Origin: a virus
Virus record (IMG/VR): IMGVR_UViG_3300009164_005114
Location: 18,856 to 82,855 of that record
Reading direction: 5' to 3' (one strand)
Length of the DNA stretch: 64,000 nt
The notes under the pieces were generated by a model that was not told the DNA's origin, did no database searches, and saw only the letters and a program-made list of their open reading frames with translations. The first letter of the stretch is position 1. Each line of letters opens with the position of its first letter. Shown one piece after another: positions 17,005-26,003 of this stretch. The position numbers were made by a program, and so were the translations under genes.

Positions 17005-19710
17005 CTTTTCTTTCCACCCTTCTTCAGCTAATTCGTACATATAGTCAGGGTCTAAACCTCGTTTTTTCCAATATGACATTTCAGCATCTGTAATCGCTAA
17101 CACGTCCTCCAATTTATCTTGACCTGACTCGTCAAATGGTTGACCATTTATCAATTCACATTGTGCGGTTGTAAAGATACCTCTTTTTTCAGGGTCAGTA
17201 ACAATTAAACCATTTCTCACTTCATCCTTAAAACAAACTAATAACGGCTCAATTCTTTTATTAAAAGTGGTAATTGCTCTTGGGACATTATAATCACCTG
17301 TTAAATTAGGGTCATTGTCTAAAATGTCTTTATCTAACATATAACAATTAATTTGAACTCCATCCCCTTTCTTTTGAACATCTCCATGAGACGATTTAAG
17401 TCCATTATTAACATACATAATAACATCACCTAAACTTACGTTTAAATTTGATTGAAGAGCTAATTCCATGTGGGCCATTCTGCTCATACTATTACCCGAT
17501 TTAGTTTTTTCTGTTAAACGTTTTTTGTAATCATCCATACTTAGTTTAACTTTCGCCCTTTGAGCGATTTTACTTAACGGTATCTTTTTATCAAAAATTG
17601 TCTGTAAGTACTCATAGTAATATTCAACAAACGCCTTACCATTGCCTTCAAGTAACATTTTAACACCTTTATCCAAAAAGGCCTCAATATACAATGGAAG
17701 TTTCTTTGATTTAATACTATTACCCGTTAATTTGATTTTACCTTTGGCATCCATAACCGCATAGTTCTTACGAGCTAAGTTGATGGTAGAAGGCCATATA
17801 CCATCAGTATCAAGCGCCATCTCACCTCTCATGAATATATCATTATACTCGGCAACATCGGCTTCAGGCCCAAAATATTCTTTACCCTCTTTAACTTTCC
17901 AATTCAATCCACGACCAACATAAACTCTATCGTTTGCCTCATCAGGAGTTGAGAAGTTAACACCATCCGTATCCATTACCAACGGAACGTATCCTTTAGT
18001 CATGAAGAACTTAATCATCTGACGAAGGTATTGTCTACCTGTACAGGTAATCTGTTCACCCATATACATGTCACCCCAAGCATAAACCTGAGGAGCGGAT
18101 AATGCACCAAACATCGAGTTAATGAAAATCTTAATCGGTAACTGTTTATTACCATATGATTCAGACTTCTTACGGTCAACATTATAAAACTCTTCAGCAA
18201 GTTGTTTGTATTTGATACGGGTATTACGGAAGTAACTTAACATACCTTTCATTGCACCTGTTACATCACAGTCAGGAAATACATCATGTACTAACTGAAT
18301 AGAAGGGTATAGAGATGAGAAATCGAGTTTAAGTACGTTCTTACTATAACCAACCTTAAGTAGTCGTGAAAGACCTCCTACAAAGTCTGTCTTACCTTGT
18401 TTTTCTGGAATAGCGAGCCCATGCTTATAAGACCAAGCTAACATTAACATTTTCCATAATGTTGCAGTACCCATGGTTGAAACCCTTTCGTATGTTGTTG
18501 GAATCATCGCAGCCAACAAGAAGGAACCTTGGTTGAACTCTTGGTCCACCTTAAGGGTTTCATCTAGGTCATCGTCAAGATACATCTCTACTAACTTATC
18601 ACCTTTAATCTTATTGTATACGTCAGTACGTTTATCACAAATTTCATCAATTTTAGAATCCACACCAACTTTTTTGTAATTACCGTTTTTAGTGTTTAAC
18701 CAAAAGTCTTCTTTCTTTGAGTAGAATGGACCAATATCTAAATGGTCAATATAAACACGGTCAGGGGCTTCAGCATTAATATACTGAGTAATGTATTTCA
18801 ATCCCGCAGATTTAATACTTGAATTGATTGCTTGTGCTCTACGAACAGCATGAATAATATCAATTACATTATAACCCCAAATAGAAGTTTGAGTAAATGT
18901 CTCAACCTCATTCGCAAGTTTTAACATACTATCTTTTCTTGTGAATGAATGTTGAGGATGTAATGATTTACAAATCTTCTTAGGGTCTATCCCCAATATT
19001 TGACATCTTTCAAAAATCCAATGCCAGTCGAAATTTGCTGAGTTGTAACCACCAATAATACTTGGTTTTAATTCATTAATAACATTAAAGAATTCAATGA
19101 TGGCATTCTTTTCTTCTGCCTCATCCATACACTCAATAACTCGGTGATATCCTTTATTTGTTTTAATTCCAATCATGAAGATACGACCGTCCTTTGGTTC
19201 AAGAGCAGTCGTCTCTAAGTCATATACCATTCGGGTAACTTCTTCATAATTCTCAAATCCTTTAAATAATCTTTTTTCTTTAGAGATTAAGTATTGTTCT
19301 ACAGGAGGTAAAATCATTACTTTGTCTTTTGTTTTTTCACCCCATGGGTCACAACCACCTTCTCTAAAGAACTGAATAAGCTCTCTATATCCTTTAAGTG
19401 ATTTCACCATGAAAGTCATACCTTTTTGTAACCTTTCGTTACCGTGAGTTTCCAACTTCTCAATCATAATACCATGTTTGGACATGGCTTCTTTCTGAGC
19501 TGCTTTTGAATTACCGTAAAAGTTAATACCGCGTAAATCACCTACCCATGCAAATGGGGTAAACGTATCCTTACGGATTTCTTTTCCTTTACCAGGAATC
19601 TCTTTAATTTTGTAAATGGAGTTGGATGCGTAGTCAAATTCTATTGCTACAATAAATTCTTCGGGGTCATTCCCGTGCAAGAACGATTCAATTTCTTCGT
19701 TAGATATCAT
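16981..19710 (-). CDS. gp43: Family B DNA polymerase (gp43-like)
   Basis: 909 residues, as in T4 gp43 (898). The proofreading exonuclease has Exo I VYDLETT (Asp164, Glu166) and Exo II NSANFDWHW (Asp228). Polymerase motif A is KLDFSSLYPSI (Asp463), motif B KIFINSMFGALSA (around Asn531) and motif C VMDTDGVNFS (Asp580, Asp582). Motif C has Gly where most family B enzymes have Ser (DTDS). It replicates the phage genome. The 5' leader contains a hairpin that may be an autogenous operator. It is transcribed opposite to the flanking plus-strand genes and converges on the small gene at 16.7-17.0 kb. Confidence 0.93.
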   Translation of the reverse strand: MISNEEIESFLHGNDPEEFIVAIEFDYASNSIYKIKEIPGKGKEIRKDTFTPFAWVGDLRGINFYGNSKAAQKEAMSKHGIMIEKLETHGNERLQKGMTFMVKSLKGYRELIQFFREGGCDPWGEKTKDKVMILPPVEQYLISKEKRLFKGFENYEEVTRMVYDLETTALEPKDGRIFMIGIKTNKGYHRVIECMDEAEEKNAIIEFFNVINELKPSIIGGYNSANFDWHWIFERCQILGIDPKKICKSLHPQHSFTRKDSMLKLANEVETFTQTSIWGYNVIDIIHAVRRAQAINSSIKSAGLKYITQYINAEAPDRVYIDHLDIGPFYSKKEDFWLNTKNGNYKKVGVDSKIDEICDKRTDVYNKIKGDKLVEMYLDDDLDETLKVDQEFNQGSFLLAAMIPTTYERVSTMGTATLWKMLMLAWSYKHGLAIPEKQGKTDFVGGLSRLLKVGYSKNVLKLDFSSLYPSIQLVHDVFPDCDVTGAMKGMLSYFRNTRIKYKQLAEEFYNVDRKKSESYGNKQLPIKIFINSMFGALSAPQVYAWGDMYMGEQITCTGRQYLRQMIKFFMTKGYVPLVMDTDGVNFSTPDEANDRVYVGRGLNWKVKEGKEYFGPEADVAEYNDIFMRGEMALDTDGIWPSTINLARKNYAVMDAKGKIKLTGNSIKSKKLPLYIEAFLDKGVKMLLEGNGKAFVEYYYEYLQTIFDKKIPLSKIAQRAKVKLSMDDYKKRLTEKTKSGNSMSRMAHMELALQSNLNVSLGDVIMYVNNGLKSSHGDVQKKGDGVQINCYMLDKDILDNDPNLTGDYNVPRAITTFNKRIEPLLVCFKDEVRNGLIVTDPEKRGIFTTAQCELINGQPFDESGQDKLEDVLAITDAEMSYWKKRGLDPDYMYELAEEGWKEKLGILETV

Positions 19711-19734
19711 AAGTTATATAGTTGGTTTATTAGC

Positions 19735-19752
19735 TTTCACACCATCGTGAAA
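19735..19752 (-). promoter_or_regulatory. Hairpin in the DNA polymerase leader
   Basis: Six-base stem TTTCAC / GTGAAA with a six-base loop, 24 bases upstream of the polymerase ATG. T4 gp43 represses its own translation by binding a leader hairpin; this is a positional analogue only. Confidence 0.35.
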
Positions 19753-19765
19753 TTTACCTTCTATG

Positions 19766-19772
19766 ATAAATA
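19766..19772 (-). promoter_or_regulatory. Possible TATTTAT element far upstream of the polymerase
   Basis: TATTTATC on the minus strand, 55 bases before the polymerase ATG. This spacing is much longer than for other genes, so chance occurrence in AT-rich DNA is possible. Confidence 0.3.
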
Positions 19773-19797
19773 TAAAATAAAAAACTTAGTAATCAAA

Positions 19798-20175
19798 TTA
19801 ACAACAAGCAGTTTCTGAAATAAAACTTGGTTGAATATTAATATATAACTCTTCTCTAATAGGTAGAATCAAATTACCTTCGTCATTCTTAATTAAAAAC
19901 TGACCTACATATCGACCTGGGGTATTTGTATCCCTTGAACTAAATTTGAAATAAATATAATATTCGGGTTCAGCACCTAAAGGTAAAATTAAATTTACTA
20001 TTTCTGCAGGTGCCGACACAATTTTAGGAATTCCTGTTTCTACTTCTACCATAGTAAAAAAGATTGTTGAAACCGCCAAGTCCTCCATTAGTTGAAGATA
20101 TCCTGACCTTCCGTCTTTAACTACCTGCATTTTTAATACAGGGAGTGTTGCGTTTTGTTTGATAAAGAATTCCAT
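19798..20175 (-). CDS. Small beta-rich probable structural protein
   Basis: 125 residues. It begins MEFFIKQNATLPVLKMQVV, contains DGRSGYLQLMEDLAV and MVEVETGIPKIV, and ends in Cys-Cys. The region around residues 66-95 (LPLGAEPEYYIYFKF, then GRYVGQFLI) looks like beta strands. I recall similar hypothetical proteins near fibre or baseplate genes in large phages but cannot name the family. A TATTTAT element ends four bases before its ATG, which points to late expression and a virion role. It lies between the polymerase and the first glycosyltransferase operon. Confidence 0.45.
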   Translation of the reverse strand: MEFFIKQNATLPVLKMQVVKDGRSGYLQLMEDLAVSTIFFTMVEVETGIPKIVSAPAEIVNLILPLGAEPEYYIYFKFSSRDTNTPGRYVGQFLIKNDEGNLILPIREELYINIQPSFISETACC

Positions 20176-20179
20176 AACA

Positions 20180-20186
20180 ATAAATA
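20180..20186 (-). promoter_or_regulatory. Candidate late promoter element TATTTAT
   Basis: TATTTATTGTTATG on the minus strand; four bases separate the element from the ATG at 20175. Confidence 0.5.
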
Positions 20187-20191
20187 TATTG

Positions 20192-21868
20192 TTATGACTC
20201 TTTTCTTAAACTTCTTTCGTAATGTTCAAACCTATCGTGTTCTGTTGGTGTCATAAGTAGTAAGCCAGGATATAAATTTCCTTCTTTAACTAACTGATAC
20301 ATATGACTCATCCATGTTTGTTCAAATGGGTGTGCCCAAGTTGTATCTAAAAACATTTTCTTATTACCTGTTCTGGTCACAATTTGTGGCCAGTTACAAT
20401 AATACACTTCACCCGTAACATAAGGTATACCTTGGAATGTTCTAATAGAATCATAAACAGCTTTAGGTGCATTTGGGTCAATACCTTGTTCAGGTAATCT
20501 ATTTTTACCTGGCCAATATTTTTCTCTAACCACTTGTGGTACATTATACCAAGACCACTGAGTACCATTATCACCAAAGAACTCACTAAAGTTTAACTTT
20601 AAAAAATCAAAGTTTTCTTTTTTTGCAATTTGTAATGTTTTTGAATATAAATTAGGAACATACCTATTAAACCCATTTCTACAAACATGACCTTCATTTG
20701 GATAGAAAAACATATCATCTTCAAAAAATAAATAAAAATCTAAATCGGTCTTTTCTTCAAAATGTTCGGCAATCCATTGTCTTCCACCACAAATACCTAA
20801 ATTATCTTTTTTAATGTGTTCAAATCCATATTCTTGACAAATTCTGGCGTAATCATCAAATGTGGATGTGTCGGTAGAATTATCCAATAAAAACTTTTTA
20901 GTTTTTATAATATAATCCTTATCATAAGCATTCATTGAATCAATTAATGTTTGAAATTGTTTTGGACTATTAAATGTGATGACATACAAACCAACTTTAT
21001 TAACATCTAAACTATTTGTAGATTTGTTAACATTTTCTGATTTAGGTGTAAGGTTATTATTCTTCAAGTCCTCAAAAAATTTACCAACTAAACCGTTAGA
21101 TTCAATTTCAAAATAATTTACCAAATCTGAATGTTTATAACACATAATACTGAAAATTGATTCTTCAGTACCCATATACCCTTCATCTAAAGTTGATTTT
21201 AATAATCCATAATAAATTCCGTTAATATCACCAATAGTGTGTTTTGGACCACCAAAGAACCCACCTCTTGCGACTTTATTAACTTTGGCACCCGCAATTG
21301 AATTTAACTTATTATATTCAAATCCGTGAATTTCATTTTCCGCATCGTAAGGAAAACAAACGAATGAAAATTTTGAAATGTATTTTGATAAATTATCCAA
21401 AACTTTATCATGAGTAAAATAACCTGGATGAACAGTATTAGTTAAACCACCATCAATCCAAAACATATATTCTGAATCAAACTGGTCCATTATTTTTGCA
21501 TCGTGTAGCAAAAATACTTTAGACATAACTAATGGATTATAATTTTCTAATCTACCTTGGGTTGATTCTTTTAACCATCCTGATAAATTAGCCCACTCAT
21601 CATTGGTTCTAATTTTTTGTATTTTATCAAAGAATTCAGAATCTCTAAACCATGATAATGGTCTAACAATAAATTGAGTATTTGATTGGTCTCTTCTTTT
21701 AAAAACAAACTCTTTTAATTCTTCATCACCAAAAATTATTAAGTTTTCCTCAACTTGTAATAATTTTTCAAATTGGTCTAAATAATGTTGGTAAGGTCTT
21801 GACCAACCTTCTGATAGTTCTCCTCTACCAATGTCCCATATACCTGTTACTAATGTTATATTACTCAT
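20192..21868 (-). CDS. Two-domain glycosyltransferase: HtrL/YibB-like plus GT-A domain
   Basis: 558 residues. Residues 1-270 resemble the HtrL/YibB family: TLVTGIWDIGRGEL, FGDEELKEFVFKRR, FIVRPLSWF, NYNPLVMSKVFLLHDA, FWIDGGLTNTV. After a linker (about 270-290), residues 290-558 form a GT-A-like domain: GLYVITFNSPKQFQTLIDSM, LGICGGRQWIAEHF and the Asp-Asp metal site FYLFFEDDMFF. It probably transfers a sugar to a surface glycan; donor and acceptor are unknown. It is the last gene of four overlapping glycosyltransferase genes and overlaps the gene before it by eight bases. Confidence 0.7.
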   Translation of the reverse strand: MSNITLVTGIWDIGRGELSEGWSRPYQHYLDQFEKLLQVEENLIIFGDEELKEFVFKRRDQSNTQFIVRPLSWFRDSEFFDKIQKIRTNDEWANLSGWLKESTQGRLENYNPLVMSKVFLLHDAKIMDQFDSEYMFWIDGGLTNTVHPGYFTHDKVLDNLSKYISKFSFVCFPYDAENEIHGFEYNKLNSIAGAKVNKVARGGFFGGPKHTIGDINGIYYGLLKSTLDEGYMGTEESIFSIMCYKHSDLVNYFEIESNGLVGKFFEDLKNNNLTPKSENVNKSTNSLDVNKVGLYVITFNSPKQFQTLIDSMNAYDKDYIIKTKKFLLDNSTDTSTFDDYARICQEYGFEHIKKDNLGICGGRQWIAEHFEEKTDLDFYLFFEDDMFFYPNEGHVCRNGFNRYVPNLYSKTLQIAKKENFDFLKLNFSEFFGDNGTQWSWYNVPQVVREKYWPGKNRLPEQGIDPNAPKAVYDSIRTFQGIPYVTGEVYYCNWPQIVTRTGNKKMFLDTTWAHPFEQTWMSHMYQLVKEGNLYPGLLLMTPTEHDRFEHYERSLRKES

Positions 21869-22748
21869 ATATTCTATTGAATTCTTCTAAAATTTTATAA
21901 AAACTTTTATTTAATGTGAACATTTCATCTGTCACTCCTGCGGGTGCATTATCTCTACACCACCAAATATCAAAATGTTTTCTTTCAAATAATTCTTTAT
22001 GATTGAAATACATTAAAGTCATAATTGGTTCTTCATGGTGTAAGTTCTTCGCATCTATTATAGTTTTTTCAGCATAATCTTCAAATAAATTTACAATTTC
22101 ATCCCACTTGTCTCTGTGACCTCCAAACAATCCACCAATAATATGAAGACTTCTATCATATTCTTTGTACCACTTAGGGTCTAAAGTTTGTGACCAAAAG
22201 TTTCTATCATTTTCTTTACCGAGTATTAAAAACTTATCACCAGTATCCTCAATCATGTTATGTAAAAAATCATTATTAAACAAACTACATTCATAGTATC
22301 TTTGCTCTGGATGAGTACCACTTAAATATTTTACAGGAACTAATCCACAATGAGATAAACCCGCATCAATCCAATAATAATAGTCGTAAGATTTATCTTC
22401 ATTCCACCACCAATGAAATTTAGAATATTGAATTTCAACACATCTATCAGATTTTTTAGTTTGCTCAACATTTTTATATTCTTTAATTAAATGTTGGAAT
22501 TTAGTTGTTGAAATATCAAAAATTTCAAACTTTAATTTCTCAGATGATATTGAATGTGTTTCGTAAAAGAATTTTTTTAATGGTTCTATTTCTCTTTCAG
22601 ACGTATAACATAAGAAATCTGCGTCGGTCATTTTTAAAAGAGATAATAAACTATAACTATAGTGACCCCCTCTATTCATTCTACCACCGTATTCGGTGCC
22701 ATACAAATCACTATAGATTGATGTGATAAATTTAACTTTAGTTGACAT
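21861..22748 (-). CDS. HtrL/YibB-like probable glycosyltransferase
   Basis: 295 residues, a single-domain relative of the N-terminal half of the next gene downstream: FITSIYSDLYGTEYGGR, YYYWIDAGLSHCGLV (metal-site-like Trp-Ile-Asp-Ala-Gly), then HIIGGLFGGHRDKWDEIV and HHEEPIMTLMYF. This layout (conserved Asp in a WIDxG strand and a later Gly-Gly-x-Phe-Gly-Gly) is typical of the family, whose members occur in bacterial polysaccharide loci. It overlaps both neighbours (8 and 11 bases), so translation is coupled. Confidence 0.65.
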   Translation of the reverse strand: MSTKVKFITSIYSDLYGTEYGGRMNRGGHYSYSLLSLLKMTDADFLCYTSEREIEPLKKFFYETHSISSEKLKFEIFDISTTKFQHLIKEYKNVEQTKKSDRCVEIQYSKFHWWWNEDKSYDYYYWIDAGLSHCGLVPVKYLSGTHPEQRYYECSLFNNDFLHNMIEDTGDKFLILGKENDRNFWSQTLDPKWYKEYDRSLHIIGGLFGGHRDKWDEIVNLFEDYAEKTIIDAKNLHHEEPIMTLMYFNHKELFERKHFDIWWCRDNAPAGVTDEMFTLNKSFYKILEEFNRIYE

Positions 22749-23472
22749 ATGTGAATTGATTGTGTTCTTTATTGTTTTTTAATTCTTGGGTTAATATTCC
22801 ACTTAAATATTGTGGTGGAATTTTACACGGACTATATAAATTCCAATTATAAGTTTGAGTGTAAAAATTATTGTATTGTCCTTGTGACACATCAGACCAA
22901 CTACTCATCTGAGGAGCCAATGGTAAAATTGGACAATAACTTTGTTTGATTGGTAATACAAATTGATAGATGTAATCATCAATTGCGTAGTACCCTAATT
23001 TTTCAGGTATTTCCATCTCTAATACATTATCATAGATTGAACTATGATAAATCATCATATTAGTTGCAAATATACCTCTTTCGTGTTCTTGTTTTGGGGG
23101 TAAATTTGTTATATCTAAAAACAAAGGTTGTTCTTTACTACGAAGAACAGGTCTGTTTAAAGTAGGAGAAAGATTGATAATACCATATTCAAATTCACCA
23201 CTTTCAGTTTCAATTTTATTAATTAAGTCTTTTGAGTATGGTAAAAAAGTACAATCATCTTCAATAACCATCACAGAGTCGTATCCCCTCTCTTTAGCAA
23301 GTTTAATAATTCCTGTATGAGATAAAGTACATCCTCCGTGATTGTTTAAATCAACAGCTTTAAATAATTCGTAATCCCATCCCATATAGTCCATCTCTTT
23401 TTGAATATGGTCTAATCGGTCAGGTCGTCTTTCTAAATTAACGACAAATTTGGGAATGTTGGTAATATTCAT
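22738..23472 (-). CDS. Family 25 glycosyltransferase
   Basis: 244 residues. The N-terminus FVVNLERRPDRLDHIQKEM is the nucleotide-binding signature of GT25 (LPS and collagen-type galactosyltransferases). GGCTLSHTGIIKLAKERG and the metal-binding VIEDDCTFLP follow at their expected spacing. It probably adds a galactose-like sugar to a glycan on lipid or protein. It overlaps the previous gene by one base. The rest (SSWSDVSQGQYNNF) is not informative. Confidence 0.8.
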   Translation of the reverse strand: MNITNIPKFVVNLERRPDRLDHIQKEMDYMGWDYELFKAVDLNNHGGCTLSHTGIIKLAKERGYDSVMVIEDDCTFLPYSKDLINKIETESGEFEYGIINLSPTLNRPVLRSKEQPLFLDITNLPPKQEHERGIFATNMMIYHSSIYDNVLEMEIPEKLGYYAIDDYIYQFVLPIKQSYCPILPLAPQMSSWSDVSQGQYNNFYTQTYNWNLYSPCKIPPQYLSGILTQELKNNKEHNQFTYVN

Positions 23473-24737
23473 TAACTAACGTGGTTGTGGGTTAATCTGC
23501 CTGTAATTCTATCACACCATCCTTTTGATTCTGAGTAAGGCCATACTACCCAGTAAGAAGGTAATTCATCTGTTTGGAATTCTCTCCACACTTTACAATA
23601 CTTATCAGGGTCTCTCATAAATCCTGCAATTTCATTCTTGTCTGCATCTTTTCTGTATAAAGTTTCGTCTTTATCGTTATGGAATGCAACAACCCAAAAA
23701 TCATAATCCGTTTCAGGTACTTGAGAATATCCGATATCAATACAATGTTTAAACATCATACAGAAACTATCTTTCCATTCTTGTTCTGTCTCAAAATTAT
23801 ATGGGTTTGGTGGATAGTTTTTATCTAAAGTATATTTGTCAATTGCTCTTTTTTGGAATAAGATACCTGCATATTTTTCATACTCGGTTAAAGTTCTAAC
23901 GGTACCAAAACCATAAGGACCATCATGACCTTCTTGAGTTTCACCATCCATACCAAATAATTTTCTATTTGTTAAATGAGATACTCTGTTTCTTTCACCC
24001 CAACCTTTGTCATCATCCCATTGTTTTGTTCTACCTTTACGAGTGTATTCGTGGTAAACAACAGGAATATGTGGGTGGAATAAATCATAACCCCAAGTGT
24101 AAGCTCTTGCAGCAATTGAAATTTCTTCTCCGTGGAAATAATATTCAGGGTTGTGCTGAACTTCAGTTGAGAATTGTCCTAATGTAAAACAGAAGTGAGC
24201 TGAGTAGAATCTTGATGTTACAGGTTTTTTTAAATCTTTCCAACCTGGAATTGTTTCAGGTAAGAAGAATACTGCACCTTCAGGAATGAATCGGTCAAAA
24301 ACCATTCTCCATGCATCAGGGGCTCTTCCTGCTGGGTCATTTTCGGGGTCAAAAGAAGGAACGTAGCCCGTAAGTAGAGGCTTCTTATACCCGTCCTTCT
24401 GTAACCCCTTTATCATTTTGATAAGGATATCGTCCCAATCCTTAACAAATCTCATGTGAGAATCTATTTGTAGTGTATAAGTTTCACCTTTGTAAAGTTG
24501 TTGAACTTGGTGTCTCGCCCAACAAACACCTTTAGAATCTTGATAAGGAATATCTAAAATTCTAAATCTTTTGTCGTTTTTATACTCATCTAAATTATCA
24601 AAACCGTCTTCTTCACTGTATTGTCTTGCAATACCGAAAACTAAGTTATTTGGTTTTTTGGCGTTTTCCAACATGTCTTTAATTGTTGGGATTAACTGCG
24701 GGTCTCTGTATGAGGCAATTTGGATAAAAATCTTCAT
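23472..24737 (-). CDS. GT60-type polypeptide GlcNAc-transferase
   Basis: 421 residues. The signatures fit the GlcNAc (Skp1 hydroxyproline / mucin-type) transferase family GT60: IFIQIASYRDPQLIPTI at the start, GVCWARHQVQQLYKGE, the metal site YTLQIDSHMRFV, and FHGEEISIAARAYTWGYD with a following Glu-Tyr (VVYHEYTR). Known members attach alpha-GlcNAc to hydroxyproline (Dictyostelium Skp1) or to Thr in Thr/Pro-rich mucins (trypanosomes). Here the gene is the first of the four-gene operon and lies directly downstream of two proteins with long Thr/Pro repeats, making them prime candidate acceptors. A terminator hairpin lies just upstream, so expression requires readthrough or a promoter I cannot see. 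Confidence 0.8.
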   Translation of the reverse strand: MKIFIQIASYRDPQLIPTIKDMLENAKKPNNLVFGIARQYSEEDGFDNLDEYKNDKRFRILDIPYQDSKGVCWARHQVQQLYKGETYTLQIDSHMRFVKDWDDILIKMIKGLQKDGYKKPLLTGYVPSFDPENDPAGRAPDAWRMVFDRFIPEGAVFFLPETIPGWKDLKKPVTSRFYSAHFCFTLGQFSTEVQHNPEYYFHGEEISIAARAYTWGYDLFHPHIPVVYHEYTRKGRTKQWDDDKGWGERNRVSHLTNRKLFGMDGETQEGHDGPYGFGTVRTLTEYEKYAGILFQKRAIDKYTLDKNYPPNPYNFETEQEWKDSFCMMFKHCIDIGYSQVPETDYDFWVVAFHNDKDETLYRKDADKNEIAGFMRDPDKYCKVWREFQTDELPSYWVVWPYSESKGWCDRITGRLTHNHVS

Positions 24738-24762
24738 GTATGTTATATTTTACCCTAAAAAT

Positions 24763-24794
24763 AAAAAACCCTCCACGAAGGTGAAGGGTTTTTT
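24763..24794 (-). terminator. Intrinsic terminator after the first Thr/Pro-repeat gene
   Basis: Stem CCCTTCAC / GTGGAGGG on the minus strand (one G-U pair), flanked by AAAAAA and followed by TTTTTT. A typical intrinsic terminator. Confidence 0.8.
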
Positions 24795-24818
24795 ACATAT
24801 ATTAATTTTCTTTTTTTA

Positions 24819-25919
24819 TTAACATCCGTTAGGGTCAGAAGCGGTAATTAAACCAGCTCCACCACTAACTAAATACCATGCAGTACCGTTAGAATAATAA
24901 CCATCTGCCGCCACAATTGATAATCCTGTGTTAACATATAATGTCTCACCAATGTTAGGTCCAGGTCCTTGAGATGCTGGTACATAAAGTGTGTTAGGTG
25001 CTGAACTAAAGTCGGTACATGCTAAATTTGATGTTGAACCTGTTCCCAGAATATAAGTATAATATCCGAATGTTGCGGTAGGTGTTGTAGTTACTGTAGG
25101 TGTGTTAGTTGGAGTTGAAGTATGAGTTGGTGTTGGAGTTTGTGTTGGTAATAATGAACATAATGAGAATCCTCCTGTTTCATTACCATTTGAATTTAAT
25201 TGAACTACTTGTCCTGAGTTTGAATAGCAACCTGTCATATTAACAGTTACTGGTCCGTATACTAAATTAAAGAATTGTGTATTTTCATCAAAGTTTGCAA
25301 GTTCACCATAAATTGTTATTGATGGTGATGCGTTACATGCATCATTACTTGTTAAACCTGTTGAAACTGAGAACGAAAATCTTGCTCTTGTTGGTGTAGG
25401 TGTGTTAGTTGGTGTTTCAGTTTGAGTCGGAGTTGGTGTAACTGCCGCAGTTCCTGTTTGTGTTGGAGTCGCAGTTAATGTTGTTGTGGTTGTTGGTGTT
25501 TGAGTTGGTGTTTCCGTATTAGTTGGAGTTGGTGTATTAGTTGGAGTTGCAGTTAATGTAGTTGTCGTTGTTGGTGTTTGAGTTGGTGTCTCCGTATTAG
25601 TTGTAGTTGGAGTTGGTGTAGGTGTTGTTCCAGGCGTTTGAGTATTTGTTGGTGTTAAAGTTGGTGTTGGAGTTGCGGTCTTTGTCGGAGTTGGGGTACT
25701 AGTTGGATAATACATTGGATATGCTCCATTATTAACCAATACCACACTATTAACAAATGACGGTGCAATTGAATAAGTGTTGTTTATTAACCAAATATTT
25801 TTTGTTTGGTTTGGTAATAACTCAACTTGGTATTCCCACATTGAATCGTCACATCTTCTATAATTGAAGTTTACAACGGTTGAACCCGTGTTTGTTAAGG
25901 TATATTTGCTACATGCCAT
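24819..25919 (-). CDS. Thr/Pro-repeat mucin-like surface protein 1
   Basis: 366 residues in four parts. (1) An N-terminal beta domain (1-70, [18 protein letters not shown]). (2) A Thr/Pro repeat stalk (about 71-178) built of [17 protein letters not shown] and similar units. (3) A beta module around 179-257 ([20 protein letters not shown], then FDENTQFFN). (4) After a second short Thr/Pro linker, a C-terminal module ([15 protein letters not shown] to SDPNGC). Parts 3 and 4 recur in the next gene. There is no signal peptide. A TATTTAT element precedes it, so it is probably a late virion fibre or head-surface protein. The stalk resembles mucin O-glycosylation regions and the next gene downstream is a GT60-type GlcNAc-transferase. 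Confidence 0.7.
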   Translation of the reverse strand: MACSKYTLTNTGSTVVNFNYRRCDDSMWEYQVELLPNQTKNIWLINNTYSIAPSFVNSVVLVNNGAYPMYYPTSTPTPTKTATPTPTLTPTNTQTPGTTPTPTPTTTNTETPTQTPTTTTTLTATPTNTPTPTNTETPTQTPTTTTTLTATPTQTGTAAVTPTPTQTETPTNTPTPTRARFSFSVSTGLTSNDACNASPSITIYGELANFDENTQFFNLVYGPVTVNMTGCYSNSGQVVQLNSNGNETGGFSLCSLLPTQTPTPTHTSTPTNTPTVTTTPTATFGYYTYILGTGSTSNLACTDFSSAPNTLYVPASQGPGPNIGETLYVNTGLSIVAADGYYSNGTAWYLVSGGAGLITASDPNGC

Positions 25920-25938
25920 CTTGATTTCTTTTTATAAT

Positions 25939-25945
25939 ATAAATA
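25939..25945 (-). promoter_or_regulatory. Candidate late promoter element TATTTAT
   Basis: GTATTTATATTATAAAAAG on the minus strand, 19 bases before the ATG at 25919. Confidence 0.5.
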
Positions 25946-26003
25946 CTAAGTATTTGTTTATTAGATTCAATATTTCTAATTTTTTATTTTTTTAATTTTG
26001 TTC

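Noticed and set aside
24738-24762. Late promoter for the leftward glycosyltransferase operon
   Set aside because: Only TTATTTTTAG is present, which does not match the TATTTAT pattern; the promoter of this operon remains unidentified.
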